From Paracoccus thiocyanatus (GTDB taxonomy: Bacteria > Pseudomonadota > Alphaproteobacteria > Rhodobacterales > Rhodobacteraceae): a stretch of 64,000 bases of DNA. The position numbers and the translations under genes were made by a program. This document shows, piece by piece, positions 33,692-42,043 of this stretch. A model generated the notes under the pieces. That model was not told the origin of the DNA. It was given only the letters and a program-made list of their open reading frames with translations, and searched no databases. The stretch is from NCBI RefSeq assembly GCF_900156255.1, contig NZ_FTMK01000001.1, positions 124,001 to 188,000 on the forward strand, read 5' to 3'. The first letter of the stretch is position 1, and each line of letters begins with the position of its first letter.

Positions 33692-35053
33692 TCAGGCCAC
33701 CTCGGCAAAGACCTTGTCGAGCGCCTTTTCCAGTTTCTCGAACATCTCGTCCATCTGCGCCTCGGTCAGGATAAAGGGCGGGCACAGCACGATGGACTGG
33801 CCCAGCGGCCGGCAGATCAGCCCCAGGTCGGTGCAGGTGTTGGCGATGCGCTCGCTGACCGAAAGATCGGCGTCGAAGGGGGTCTTGGTCGGCTTGTCCT
33901 TGACCGCCTCCAGCGCCCACATGAAGCCGATGCCGCGATATTCGCCGATATTCGCGCGGTCGGCGATGCGCTTCAGCCCCTCTTCGAAACGGGGGGCAAG
34001 GCGGCGCACGTTCTCGGCCAGCCCCTCGTTCATCACCACGTCGATGGCCTTCAGCGCGATGGCGCAGCCGACCGGGTGGCCCGAGGCGGTGAAGCCGTGC
34101 GGGAACTCCTCGATCGCCTCGACGGCGGCTTCCAGGCGCTTGCCGAGATCGGGGCCGAGGATCACCGCGCCCATCGGGAAGAAGCCCGCCGTCAGGTTCT
34201 TGGACGAGATGATCGCATCGGGCATGAAGTCATAGGTCAGGCAGCCCCAGGTGTTGCCGGTGCGCCCGAAGCCGCAGATCACCTCGTCCGAGATCACCGG
34301 GATGTCGTGCTTGCGCAGGATCGGCAGCATGGCCTTGAAATAGCCGCGTGCCGGCGGGATCACGCCGCCCGCGCCCATCACCGGCTCGGCGAAGAAGCCG
34401 GCGATGGTGTCGGCGCCCTCGCGCTCGATGGTGTCTTCAAGCTCGCGGGCCAGGCGGGCGACGAACTGTTCCTCGGTCTCGCCCTCTTCGCCATAGCGCC
34501 AGTAATGCGGGCAGGTCAGGTGGATGAAGCCGGGCAGCGGCAGGCCGAAGACCGAATTATAGGGCTTGCCTGTCATGCTGGCCGAAACCGCGGTCACGCC
34601 GTGATAGGCGTTCCAGCGCGTCAGGATCTTGCGCTTTTGCGGCTTGCCCTCGGCGGCATGCAGGAACCACAGCATCTTGACCATGGTGTCGTTCGCTTCC
34701 GAGCCGGAATTGGTGTAGAAGACCCGGCCGCTTTCGAAGGGCGAGACCTCGACCAGCTTTTCCGACAGCATCACCGTCTGGTCGGACATGCGGCCGAAAA
34801 AGGCGTGATAGCCGGGAAAGCGGTCGTATTGCGCCTTGGCGGCCTGGATCAGGCCCTGGTGGTCAAAGCCCGCGACCATGTTCCACAGCCCCGAATTGGC
34901 ATCCAGGTAGCGCCGGCCATGCACGTCGACGACATAGGGCCCCTCGCCATGGGTCACGACGACGGTGCCGCGCTGATGGACCGAGGGCATGTCGGTGAAG
35001 CCATAAAGCGAATAGGTCTCGGCGCGGGCTTCCCAGCTTTGCGGTTGGTTCAT
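33692..35053 (-). CDS. Class III omega-aminotransferase, pyruvate-dependent
   Basis: A 453-residue PLP enzyme moving amino groups from amines or beta/omega-amino acids to pyruvate. Signatures are SGSEANDTMVKMLWF near residue 119, RWNAYHGVTAVSASMTG, ISDEVICGFGRTGNTWGC near 255, and the PLP lysine in ISSKNLTAGFFPMGA near 285. The sequence closely matches, from memory, the structurally studied omega-transaminase of Paracoccus denitrificans; a database comparison would confirm it. ATG 35053 (MNQPQSWEARAETY) fits that protein's start. It stands alone with 218 bp noncoding upstream. The natural substrate is not known from context. Confidence 0.92.
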   Translation of the reverse strand: MNQPQSWEARAETYSLYGFTDMPSVHQRGTVVVTHGEGPYVVDVHGRRYLDANSGLWNMVAGFDHQGLIQAAKAQYDRFPGYHAFFGRMSDQTVMLSEKLVEVSPFESGRVFYTNSGSEANDTMVKMLWFLHAAEGKPQKRKILTRWNAYHGVTAVSASMTGKPYNSVFGLPLPGFIHLTCPHYWRYGEEGETEEQFVARLARELEDTIEREGADTIAGFFAEPVMGAGGVIPPARGYFKAMLPILRKHDIPVISDEVICGFGRTGNTWGCLTYDFMPDAIISSKNLTAGFFPMGAVILGPDLGKRLEAAVEAIEEFPHGFTASGHPVGCAIALKAIDVVMNEGLAENVRRLAPRFEEGLKRIADRANIGEYRGIGFMWALEAVKDKPTKTPFDADLSVSERIANTCTDLGLICRPLGQSIVLCPPFILTEAQMDEMFEKLEKALDKVFAEVA

Positions 35054-35235
35054 GACGTCAGCCTCCATCTGCTTTGGGCGAAAGGCTAGCCGGGCGCCGG
35101 GGGCGGTTCAATGGGGCGCCGCGCGGCATCGGGCCAAGTGCCGGGATGGGTCGGGGACGCTTGGCGAATTGCCGGTGCGGGCGGTGGAAATGCCGGCGCG
35201 AATGGGCGGGCTTCGCGCTGGTGGCAGCCTTGCAT

Positions 35236-35251
35236 GAGTATTTGCGAAACG
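35236..35251 (-). repeat. Dispersed 16-bp element, copy 1 (downstream of the P450 gene)
   Basis: Plus-strand GAGTATTTGCGAAACG; on the minus strand CGTTTCGCAAATACTC, one base from the consensus CGTTTCCCAAATACTC. It lies 21 bp beyond the P450 stop, in that gene's direction. Confidence 0.6.
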
Positions 35252-35271
35252 GTGAAGATGTGCCGCGGCGC

Positions 35272-36618
35272 CTAGCGGGGCCAGAGGCGCAGGCGGATCC
35301 CGTCCCGGCTGCGCAGCGTCAGCCGCACGATCGGCTGCGGGCGTTCCCCGCCGGGCGCCAGGCGATAGGCGCGCAGCAGGGCGGAAAGGATCAGTGGCCC
35401 TTCGACCATGGCGAAGCCCGCGCCGGGGCAGGCGCGAGGGCCGGCCGAGAAGGGGATGAAGGCGTCGCGCTGGCAGGCCTTGCCGTTTTCGGTTTCCCAG
35501 CGGGCGGGGTCGAAGCGGTCGGGATCGTCCCAAAGCCGCTGGTGCCGGTGCAGGTGCCAGGGCGAGATCACCAGCTGCGCGCCCTTGGGCGCCTTGCGGC
35601 CGCGCAGGGTTTCGGGCCGGCGGCATTGCCGCACGGTCATGGCGACGGGCGGATAGAGCCGCAGCGCCTCGCGGAAGACGGCGCGGGCCAGCGGCAGGTT
35701 GCGCATGGCGGCGAAATCGGGCGCGAGATTCTGATGCGCCTCTTGCGCCAGCCGGTCTTGCCAGTCCGGGCTTTCGGCCAGCAGGTAGAGCGCCCAGGCC
35801 AGCGCCGAGGCGGCGGTTTCATGCCCGGCCAGGAAGAAGGTCGCGACCTCGTCGATCATCTCGGCCTCGGTGAAGATGCGGCCGGTCTGCGGGTCGGGGG
35901 TGGTCATGATCTTGGTCGCCAGATCCGCGGGCGCGGTGCCGGCGGCGATCTGCCGGGCGCGGGCTGCGACCAGTTGGCCGATCAGGCCGCGGATGCGCTG
36001 CGCGCTGCGGCGCACCCGGCGGCTGTGGATGCGGGCCCAGCGGGGCAGCCCCATCAGTCCGCCAAGGTTCACCATCGGCTGGGCATCCTGGTGGTCCTGG
36101 AAGGCGCGGAACACCTGCGCGGCGATCCCGTCCTGGATCGGGATGGAAAACAGGGTGCGGAAGATCACGTCGGCGGCGATATGGCTGGTCTGCGGTTCGA
36201 TGTCGATCTGGGTGCCGTCGGCCACGGGCTCCAGCCGCGCGACGCCGGCCTGGGCTGCGTCCCACATCGCCGGAAAGGCCTGGCGCAGGCGGCCGCCCTG
36301 GAATGCGGGGTCGATGATGCGGCGCTGGTGCAGCCAGGTTTCGCCGTTCGAGATGAAGCTCGAATGGCCCAAGAGCGGCTGTAATCCCGCCGCCATGCGC
36401 GGCGACTTGGGAAAGTCCATCGGCCGCCTTTTCAGGATCAGATCGACCAGCGCCGGGTCGTTGCAGGTAAAGCTGTGGACGAAGGGGCCGCGGAATTCGG
36501 CCATCCAGGCGCGATAAAGCCGGTCGGATTGCGCCGACAGGATGTCGCGGCGGAAATCGCGGATGAAGCGGCAGACCGACGCCTTTCCCGGCCGCGCCGG
36601 CGGCTTGGGCGGGATCAT
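35272..36618 (-). CDS. Cytochrome P450
   Basis: A 448-residue soluble bacterial P450. The I-helix oxygen-binding motif is FFLAGHETAASALAWALYLL near residue 268; the ExxR motif is REALRLYPPVAM near 322; the heme loop is FSAGPRACPGAGFAMVEGP near 390, with Cys as thiolate ligand. Gly-rich heme loop and C-helix WLHQRRIIDPAF resemble CYP4/CYP102-like fatty-acid or alkane hydroxylases more than camphor-type enzymes. ATG 36618 overlaps the hydrolase stop (ATGA), so it is coupled to it. No ferredoxin or reductase gene is nearby. Substrate unknown. Confidence 0.92.
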   Translation of the reverse strand: MIPPKPPARPGKASVCRFIRDFRRDILSAQSDRLYRAWMAEFRGPFVHSFTCNDPALVDLILKRRPMDFPKSPRMAAGLQPLLGHSSFISNGETWLHQRRIIDPAFQGGRLRQAFPAMWDAAQAGVARLEPVADGTQIDIEPQTSHIAADVIFRTLFSIPIQDGIAAQVFRAFQDHQDAQPMVNLGGLMGLPRWARIHSRRVRRSAQRIRGLIGQLVAARARQIAAGTAPADLATKIMTTPDPQTGRIFTEAEMIDEVATFFLAGHETAASALAWALYLLAESPDWQDRLAQEAHQNLAPDFAAMRNLPLARAVFREALRLYPPVAMTVRQCRRPETLRGRKAPKGAQLVISPWHLHRHQRLWDDPDRFDPARWETENGKACQRDAFIPFSAGPRACPGAGFAMVEGPLILSALLRAYRLAPGGERPQPIVRLTLRSRDGIRLRLWPR

Positions 36619-37814
36619 GGCGCGCACCGGCGGTTGACCGGCCGGGCGATGCGGCCGGGCGAATGGCTGCGGCCGGCGAAGCGCCGGCCCAGCGTCAGCG
36701 GCCCGGCGGTGATCGCGAAATAATCGTAATCCCCCGGCCGGTCGAAGGCGCAGAGATATTGGAAATGCAGCCGGAACCAGCGCCCGCGCAGCGCGCGCCG
36801 CTTTTGCGGCGAAAGCGTCTGGGTGAAGGCGGCGGAAAGCACCAGCGGATGGCGGCGGTCCGGCGGCTCGACCCCCGAGACCGCGACCGGGTCGCACAGG
36901 CCGAAAGAGCAGGCATCGCCCGGCGCGGTCACATCCACCCAATCCAGTTCTGCGCGCGCCGAAAGATAGCGCAGGTCGGCGCAGAGCCGGTCCGCGCGGG
37001 GCAGGAAGGACGCCATCGGGACGACATGGCCCAGCGACAGGTAGGAAAGCCGCGGCCCCTGCGCCGGCACCCGGCCCGAGCGGATCAGGTCGGCCAGGAC
37101 CGAGACGCCCAGATAGGCGCCGGAACTGTGGCCGACGACCAGCACCTCGTCCCAGTCGTCCGCCAGCACCGCGGCGATGCGGTCGGCGAAATGCGCCAGC
37201 CGCGCCTCTAGCGCCGGGGGATAGGCGCCGCCATGCCGGGCGGTAAAGGCATAGTCGTGCATCAGATACCAGGCAAAGATCCTGCCGTCGATGCGCCGCC
37301 ACAGATGCAGCCCGGCCCAGGTCAGCGCCAGCGCGGCCGGCCCGCCCAGCCACCAGCCAAGCCCGCTGAGCCGCCCCAGCACCCAGCCGATGAGCGCCCC
37401 GAAAAGCGCCGAGGCCAGCAGTTGCGCCAACAGCACCGCGACCGGATAAAGCGCCGCGATCACCGGCCCGCGCCGCAGCCGCATCAGCCGCATGAGCGCG
37501 CCCGAGCCGATATAGGTCCAGGCCGTGCGCAAAAGCTGGCCATAGGTCGCAAGGATGCCCCGGCCCATCGAGCCCTGCACGATATCGGCCCAGACCAGCA
37601 CCTCGAACTCGGCCTGGGTCGCGGTGCCGTCGAAATCGCCGGCGACGCCCCAGCCAAAGCCCGTGCGGTCGCGGCGCGGGCCGAAGCTTAGCCCATAGCC
37701 GGAAATGCGCGCCTGTTCGGCGCCCTCGCGCCGGTAAAGCTCGCGATAGCGGCGGGGCGGGATCGGGTCATAGCCCGGAATGTAAAGAACGCGGCGGCGA
37801 AAGGGGCGGGTCAT
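36615..37814 (-). CDS. Alpha/beta-hydrolase-like protein with membrane segments, P450 partner
   Basis: A 399-residue protein not assigned to a named family. RVLYIPGYDPIPPRRYRELYRR opens it, two or three hydrophobic helices lie at about 115-180 (PVIAALYPVAVLLAQLLASA, then GWWLGGPAALALTWAGL), and VLVVGHSSGAYLGVSVLA near 226 is a classic GxSxG nucleophile elbow. His-containing GHVVPMASFLP may complete the site. ATG 37814 is preferred; ATG 37850 is possible. It overlaps the P450 by 4 bases. A membrane-associated lipid esterase acting with the P450 is plausible but unproven. Confidence 0.75.
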   Translation of the reverse strand: MTRPFRRRVLYIPGYDPIPPRRYRELYRREGAEQARISGYGLSFGPRRDRTGFGWGVAGDFDGTATQAEFEVLVWADIVQGSMGRGILATYGQLLRTAWTYIGSGALMRLMRLRRGPVIAALYPVAVLLAQLLASALFGALIGWVLGRLSGLGWWLGGPAALALTWAGLHLWRRIDGRIFAWYLMHDYAFTARHGGAYPPALEARLAHFADRIAAVLADDWDEVLVVGHSSGAYLGVSVLADLIRSGRVPAQGPRLSYLSLGHVVPMASFLPRADRLCADLRYLSARAELDWVDVTAPGDACSFGLCDPVAVSGVEPPDRRHPLVLSAAFTQTLSPQKRRALRGRWFRLHFQYLCAFDRPGDYDYFAITAGPLTLGRRFAGRSHSPGRIARPVNRRCAP

Positions 37815-37867
37815 GGAAAATAAGCTGTTTGCGCCGGCACAATAGCCCATCCGCGCGGCCCCGCAAG

Positions 37868-38554
37868 TCAGGTCGCGGCCCAGCGTGCCTCTAGCCTTTC
37901 AATGGCGGTGATGCGTGCCTGGGCGGGTGGGTGCGACAGCAGCCATGCCGGCGCGCCGCCGCCGCCGGCGCCCGCCAGCCGGTCCAGCTTGCGAAACAGG
38001 CTTTTCTGCGGCTCGGTGCCGAAGCCCGCCTTGACCATCAGCGCGCTGGCAAAGGCGTCGGCCTCGAACTCGTCCTGGCGCGACAGGCGCGCCGCGATGG
38101 CGCTGGCGGCGATATTGGCGATCCAGACGCCGATGCCGGGCAGGAAGCGGCCCAGCACGCCCGCCAGCACCATGCGCACCACGTTCTGGCCGGCGAAATC
38201 CACCATGCGCCGCCGGGTATGGCCATGGGCGACATGGCCCAGCTCATGCGCGATGACCGATGCCAGTTCGGCCTCGGTCACGTCGCCCTGGTCCAGCCGG
38301 TCCAGGAAGCCGCGGGTCAGGAAGATGCGGCCGTCGGGCGCGGCCAGCCCGTTCACATGGCCGACCTCGTAGACATGGGCCTGGACGCCGGGCAGGTCCA
38401 TGGCCCGGCCCAGCCGCTCCAGCATCGGCAGCAGCCGGGGGTGGCGCAGGGGCGTGGATTTTTCGTTCAACTCGGCCCGCAGCCGCCATGCGGAAAAGAA
38501 CCACATCGCGGCGGCATAAAGCAGGATCAGCAGGATCGGCGTGAATTTCAGCAT
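37868..38554 (-). CDS. M48 family metalloprotease (HtpX-like)
   Basis: A 228-residue membrane-anchored zinc peptidase. A hydrophobic N-terminal helix (FTPILLILLYAAAMWFFSAW) precedes the catalytic domain with HELGHVAHGH (residues 103-112) and the third zinc ligand in RQDEFEADAFASALM near 158. Such proteins trim or degrade membrane proteins. It starts 28 bp after the CoxE-like stop and ends 53 bp before the alpha/beta-hydrolase start. Shorter than HtpX (about 290). Confidence 0.9.
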   Translation of the reverse strand: MLKFTPILLILLYAAAMWFFSAWRLRAELNEKSTPLRHPRLLPMLERLGRAMDLPGVQAHVYEVGHVNGLAAPDGRIFLTRGFLDRLDQGDVTEAELASVIAHELGHVAHGHTRRRMVDFAGQNVVRMVLAGVLGRFLPGIGVWIANIAASAIAARLSRQDEFEADAFASALMVKAGFGTEPQKSLFRKLDRLAGAGGGGAPAWLLSHPPAQARITAIERLEARWAAT

Positions 38555-38581
38555 AAGCGCAATATGGGCAAGGCGCGGCGC

Positions 38582-39763
38582 TTAGCCAAGGATTCGCATG
38601 GCCTGGCCCAGCCCTTCCAGCGTCAGGGGCTGCATCCGGTCCTCGAATATCTCGCGGATCATGTCGATCGAGCGGGTATGACCCCAATGCGCGCGGGGCA
38701 CCGGGTTCAGCCAGACATGGTCGGGCCAGGTCTCGCGCAGGCGGTTGAGCCAGGTTTCGCCCGATTCGGGGTTCCAGTGCTCGTTCGCGCCGCCGGGGAT
38801 CGCGATCTCATAGGGCGACATCGAGGCATCGCCGACGAAGATCGCCTTGTAGTCGCGGCCGAAGCGGTTGATGACCTCCCATGTGGGGGTCGTTTCGGTC
38901 CAGCGGCGGTGGTTGTCCTTCCACAGCGCCTCGTAGACGCAGTTGTGGAAATAGAAATGCTCCAGGTGCTTGAACTCGGCGCGGGTGGCCGAGAACAGTT
39001 CGTCCACCAGCCGGGAATGGTCGTCCATGCTGCCGCCGGCGTCCAGGAACAGCAGCACTTTCACGGCATTGTGCCGCTCGGGCCGGGTCTGGACGTCGAT
39101 ATAGCCGTGCTCGGCGCTGGCGCGGATGGTGCCGGGCAGGTCCAGTTCCTCGGCCGCGCCGTGGCGTGCCCATTGCCGCAGCCGCTTCAGCGCCACCTTG
39201 ATGTTGCGGGTGCCCAGTTCCACCGAATCGTCGAAATCGCGGAACTCGCGCTTGTCCCAGACCTTGACCGCGCGGCGGTGGCGGCTTTCGGCCTGGCCGA
39301 TGCGCACGCCTTCGGGGTTGTAGCCATAGGCGCCAAAGGGCGAGGTGCCGGCGGTGCCGATCCACTTGTTGCCGCCCTGGTGGCGGCCCTGCTGTTCGGC
39401 CAGCCGCTCGCGCAGGCGCTTCATCAGTTCGTCAAAGGAACCGGCACCCTGGACGGCGGCGCGTTCCTCGGGGGTCAGCAGCTTTTCGGCCAGCTTTTCC
39501 AGCCATTCCGGGGGGATCGAGACCTCGTTCACCAGCGCCTCGACCGGGATCTGGTCAAGGCCGGCGAAGGCTTCGGCGAATGCGCGGTCGAATCGGTCGA
39601 TATGCGCCTCATCCTTGACCAGCGTGGCGCGGGCGAGGTGATAGAACCCTTCGGGCGACCAGTCCGTCAGCCCGGCTTGCAGCCCGCCCAGCAGGTCCAG
39701 GTATTCCCGCAGGCTGGCCGGAACCCCATGGCGGCGCAGGCTGTCGAGAAAGGGCCGGAACAT
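38582..39763 (-). CDS. CoxE-like von Willebrand A domain protein
   Basis: A 393-residue VWA protein of the CoxE type, first described beside carbon monoxide dehydrogenase genes and usually paired with a MoxR AAA+ ATPase. The N-terminal half is helical (LREYLDLLGGLQAGLTDWSP); the VWA domain begins near 225 with KVLLFLDAGGSMDDH, a MIDAS-like DxGGS, and THAVWLNPVP-type strand DHVWLNPVPRAHW near 352. No moxR is adjacent. The start overlaps the small membrane gene stop (TGATG), so translation is likely coupled. It may help assemble a metal enzyme; which one is unknown. Confidence 0.87.
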   Translation of the reverse strand: MFRPFLDSLRRHGVPASLREYLDLLGGLQAGLTDWSPEGFYHLARATLVKDEAHIDRFDRAFAEAFAGLDQIPVEALVNEVSIPPEWLEKLAEKLLTPEERAAVQGAGSFDELMKRLRERLAEQQGRHQGGNKWIGTAGTSPFGAYGYNPEGVRIGQAESRHRRAVKVWDKREFRDFDDSVELGTRNIKVALKRLRQWARHGAAEELDLPGTIRASAEHGYIDVQTRPERHNAVKVLLFLDAGGSMDDHSRLVDELFSATRAEFKHLEHFYFHNCVYEALWKDNHRRWTETTPTWEVINRFGRDYKAIFVGDASMSPYEIAIPGGANEHWNPESGETWLNRLRETWPDHVWLNPVPRAHWGHTRSIDMIREIFEDRMQPLTLEGLGQAMRILG

Positions 39764-39927
39764 CAGCCCAACCGGCTGAGAACTATGGTCAGGAACATTC
39801 CCAGGACGCCAAGCGCCAGGGCATGTGCGACGGCATATTGCAGCTTGTCGGCGCGGCTGCCCCCGGCTTTCGCCGCGCGCCTCCAGCCGATCGCTGCGCC
39901 AAGGATGAATGCGGCGATCACGATCAT
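39763..39927 (-). CDS. Small membrane protein, 54 residues
   Basis: A short gene coding a peptide with two hydrophobic segments (IVIAAFILGAAIGW and AHALALGVLGMFLTIVLSRL) joined by a basic linker with ADKLQYA. It is too short for standard frame lists but its stop shares one base with the CoxE-like start (TGATG), strongly suggesting translation. I recall similar peptides in other Rhodobacteraceae next to VWA genes. ATG 39939 is an alternative start. Function unknown. Confidence 0.65.
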   Translation of the reverse strand: MIVIAAFILGAAIGWRRAAKAGGSRADKLQYAVAHALALGVLGMFLTIVLSRLG

Positions 39928-40033
39928 GGGACAGGGCATAGCCCGCCCCCGCGCCCCTGTCGAGGGGCAGGCCCTTGAACGCCCGCCGCGCGCAGGTTAC
40001 TTTCGGACCAACTTGATATCGGAGGGCGTGACG

Positions 40034-41158
40034 ATGGCGCCCAGGCGTCCTGCGGGTGCGGACGCGTTCCCGACAAAAACGGTCGAGCCGTTCGCCACCC
40101 GCGCGGCCGAGGACAAGCCGCTTTATGCGGCCCTGGATCTTGGCACGAATAGCTGCCGGATGCTGATTGCCCGCCCGGCGGGCAGCCAGTTCCAGGTGGT
40201 CGACAGTTTCTCGAAGCCGGTCCAGCTTGGGCACGGCCTTGAGGCGTCAGGCAGGCTGTCGCGCCCTTCGATGGCGCGGACGGTGCATGCCTTGCAGGTG
40301 TGCCGGCGCAAGCTGGAGGCGCATAAGGTCGTGCATATGCGCCTTGTCGCCACCGAAGCCTGCCGGCGGGCCAGGAACAGCCGCGACTTCATGCGCCTGA
40401 TCCGGCGCGAGACCGGCCTGCCGGTCGAAATCATCGACGCCGAGGAAGAGGCGCGGCTTGCGGTGATTTCCTGCGCGCCGCTGGTCAGCCAGCGCACCGA
40501 GCAGCTTTTGGTGGTCGATATCGGCGGCGGCTCGACCGAACTGGTCTGGATCGACCTGGAAAATGTCGATCCAAAGGAACGCTCGCGCGCCATCATGCGG
40601 CTGGGCAACGGTTTCGGCGTTCCCCAACCCGACGGCGCGCGGGTGGTGGACTGGATCAGCGTGCCGCTGGGCGTGGCCACGCTGCGCGACCAGTTCGAGG
40701 ATGTCGAGGACGACCAGGGCCGCTTTGCCCTGATGTCCTGGCATTTCGAAGAGATGCTGGCGGATTTCGCCCCCTATGCGCTGGCCCAGACCATGCGCGA
40801 GGGGTTCCAGATCATCGGCACCTCGGGCACCGTGACCACGGTGGCGGCCAGCCATTTGGGCCTGCGCCGCTATGACCGCACCAAGGTGGACGGGCTGACC
40901 ATGACCACCGCCCAGATCGACCGGGTGATCCGCGACTACCTGGCGCTTGGCCCCGAGGGGCGGCGCGCCGATCCGCGCATCGGCCGCGAACGCCATGCGC
41001 TGATCATGTCGGGGGCGGCGATCCTGCAAACGCTGATGCGGGTCTGGCCGACGACGCGGCTGTCGGTGGCCGATCGCGGCCTGCGCGAGGGGCTGCTTTA
41101 CGCGCAGATGGTCAAGGACGGGGTTCTGGCCCCGGATGGAATGAACGGGGTGGCTTGA
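40034..41158 (+). CDS. Ppx/GppA exopolyphosphatase family protein
   Basis: A 374-residue member of the ASKHA-fold Ppx/GppA phosphatases, which cut polyphosphate or the 5'-phosphate of pppGpp. The nucleotide loops are [14 protein letters not shown] near residue 34 and [15 protein letters not shown] near 157; the catalytic Glu lies in [10 protein letters not shown] near 137. It lacks the C-terminal HD-like domains, so it is a short version. ATG 40034 has GGAGGGC seven bases upstream. It ends 2 bp before rlmE, a common neighbour in alphaproteobacteria. Choice of substrate cannot be made from sequence. Confidence 0.92.
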   Translation: MAPRRPAGADAFPTKTVEPFATRAAEDKPLYAALDLGTNSCRMLIARPAGSQFQVVDSFSKPVQLGHGLEASGRLSRPSMARTVHALQVCRRKLEAHKVVHMRLVATEACRRARNSRDFMRLIRRETGLPVEIIDAEEEARLAVISCAPLVSQRTEQLLVVDIGGGSTELVWIDLENVDPKERSRAIMRLGNGFGVPQPDGARVVDWISVPLGVATLRDQFEDVEDDQGRFALMSWHFEEMLADFAPYALAQTMREGFQIIGTSGTVTTVAASHLGLRRYDRTKVDGLTMTTAQIDRVIRDYLALGPEGRRADPRIGRERHALIMSGAAILQTLMRVWPTTRLSVADRGLREGLLYAQMVKDGVLAPDGMNGVA

Positions 41159-41160
41159 AG

Positions 41161-41919
41161 ATGAGCGAAGACAAGAAGCCGGGCGCGGGGCGCAAAAGCT
41201 CTGGCCGCGGCCAGCGCGACCTGCGGGTGCGGGTGAAATCGGCCAAGGGGCGCAAGCTGTCCAGTACGCTGTGGCTGGAGCGGCAGTTGAACGATCCCTA
41301 TGTCGCGCGCGCCCGGCGCGAGGGCTATCGCGGCCGCGCCGCCTACAAGATCCTGGAACTGGACGACAAGTATCGCTTTTTGCTGCCCGGCGCGCGGGTG
41401 GTCGATCTGGGCTGTGCGCCCGGCGGCTGGTGCCAGGTGGCGGTGTCGCGGGTGAACGCGCTTGGCGACAAGCCGGGCAAAAGGGTCGGCCGGGTTCTGG
41501 GCGTGGACCTGCAAGAGGTCGATCCGATTCCGGGGGCCGAGATCCACCAGCTTGATTTCCTGTCCGACGGCGCCGACGAACAGGTCAAGTCCTGGCTGGG
41601 CGGGGGGGCCGATGTGGTGATGTCGGACATGGCGGCGGCGTCCTCGGGGCACAAGGGCACCGACCATCTGCGCATCGTGGCGCTGGTCGAGGCGGCGGCG
41701 CAACTGGCCTTCGACGTGCTGGAACCGGGCGGCACCTTCGTCGCCAAGGTCCTGGCCGGCGGCGCCGAGACCGAGATGCAGGCGATGCTCAAGCGCAATT
41801 TCCGCAAGGTGGCGAATGTGAAACCGCCGGCCAGCCGCTCGGATTCCTCGGAGAAATTCGTGGTGGCGCAGGGGTTTCGCGGCCGCGATGACGCCGCGGA
41901 CGGGCAGGACGCCGGATAG
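41161..41919 (+). CDS. rlmE: 23S rRNA (uridine(2552)-2'-O)-methyltransferase
   Basis: RlmE (FtsJ/RrmJ) methylates U2552 in the A-loop of 23S rRNA late in 50S assembly. The 252-residue protein has a basic N-terminal tail, then the catalytic tetrad context: Lys in [16 protein letters not shown] motif [16 protein letters not shown] near 81, Asp in [18 protein letters not shown] near 155, Lys in FVAKVLAGG, and Glu in [11 protein letters not shown]. It is two bases after the ppx stop. ATG 41161 is used; TTG 41155 is possible. Confidence 0.95.
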   Translation: MSEDKKPGAGRKSSGRGQRDLRVRVKSAKGRKLSSTLWLERQLNDPYVARARREGYRGRAAYKILELDDKYRFLLPGARVVDLGCAPGGWCQVAVSRVNALGDKPGKRVGRVLGVDLQEVDPIPGAEIHQLDFLSDGADEQVKSWLGGGADVVMSDMAAASSGHKGTDHLRIVALVEAAAQLAFDVLEPGGTFVAKVLAGGAETEMQAMLKRNFRKVANVKPPASRSDSSEKFVVAQGFRGRDDAADGQDAG

Positions 41920-42043
41920 GGCCGGCGCGCGCGCCGATGCCTGATCGGGGCCGGGCGGTCCTTTCCGGCGATGGGCGCGCCTTTGCTGTTCCCTTTCGGC
42001 CCGGCTTGCGCCTAGTCTCTGCCCGAACAAGGGGAGAGTTTCC

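Noticed and set aside
35272..37353. A 693-residue open frame extending the P450 upstream
   Set aside because: The first 245 residues are the alpha/beta-hydrolase-like gene read in another frame. The P450 starts at 36618 with an ATGA junction.
37931..41158. A 1075-residue plus-strand open frame
   Set aside because: Only its end, from 40034, is a real gene (Ppx/GppA). The rest is antisense to the M48 and CoxE-like genes and has the composition of a GC-rich shadow frame.
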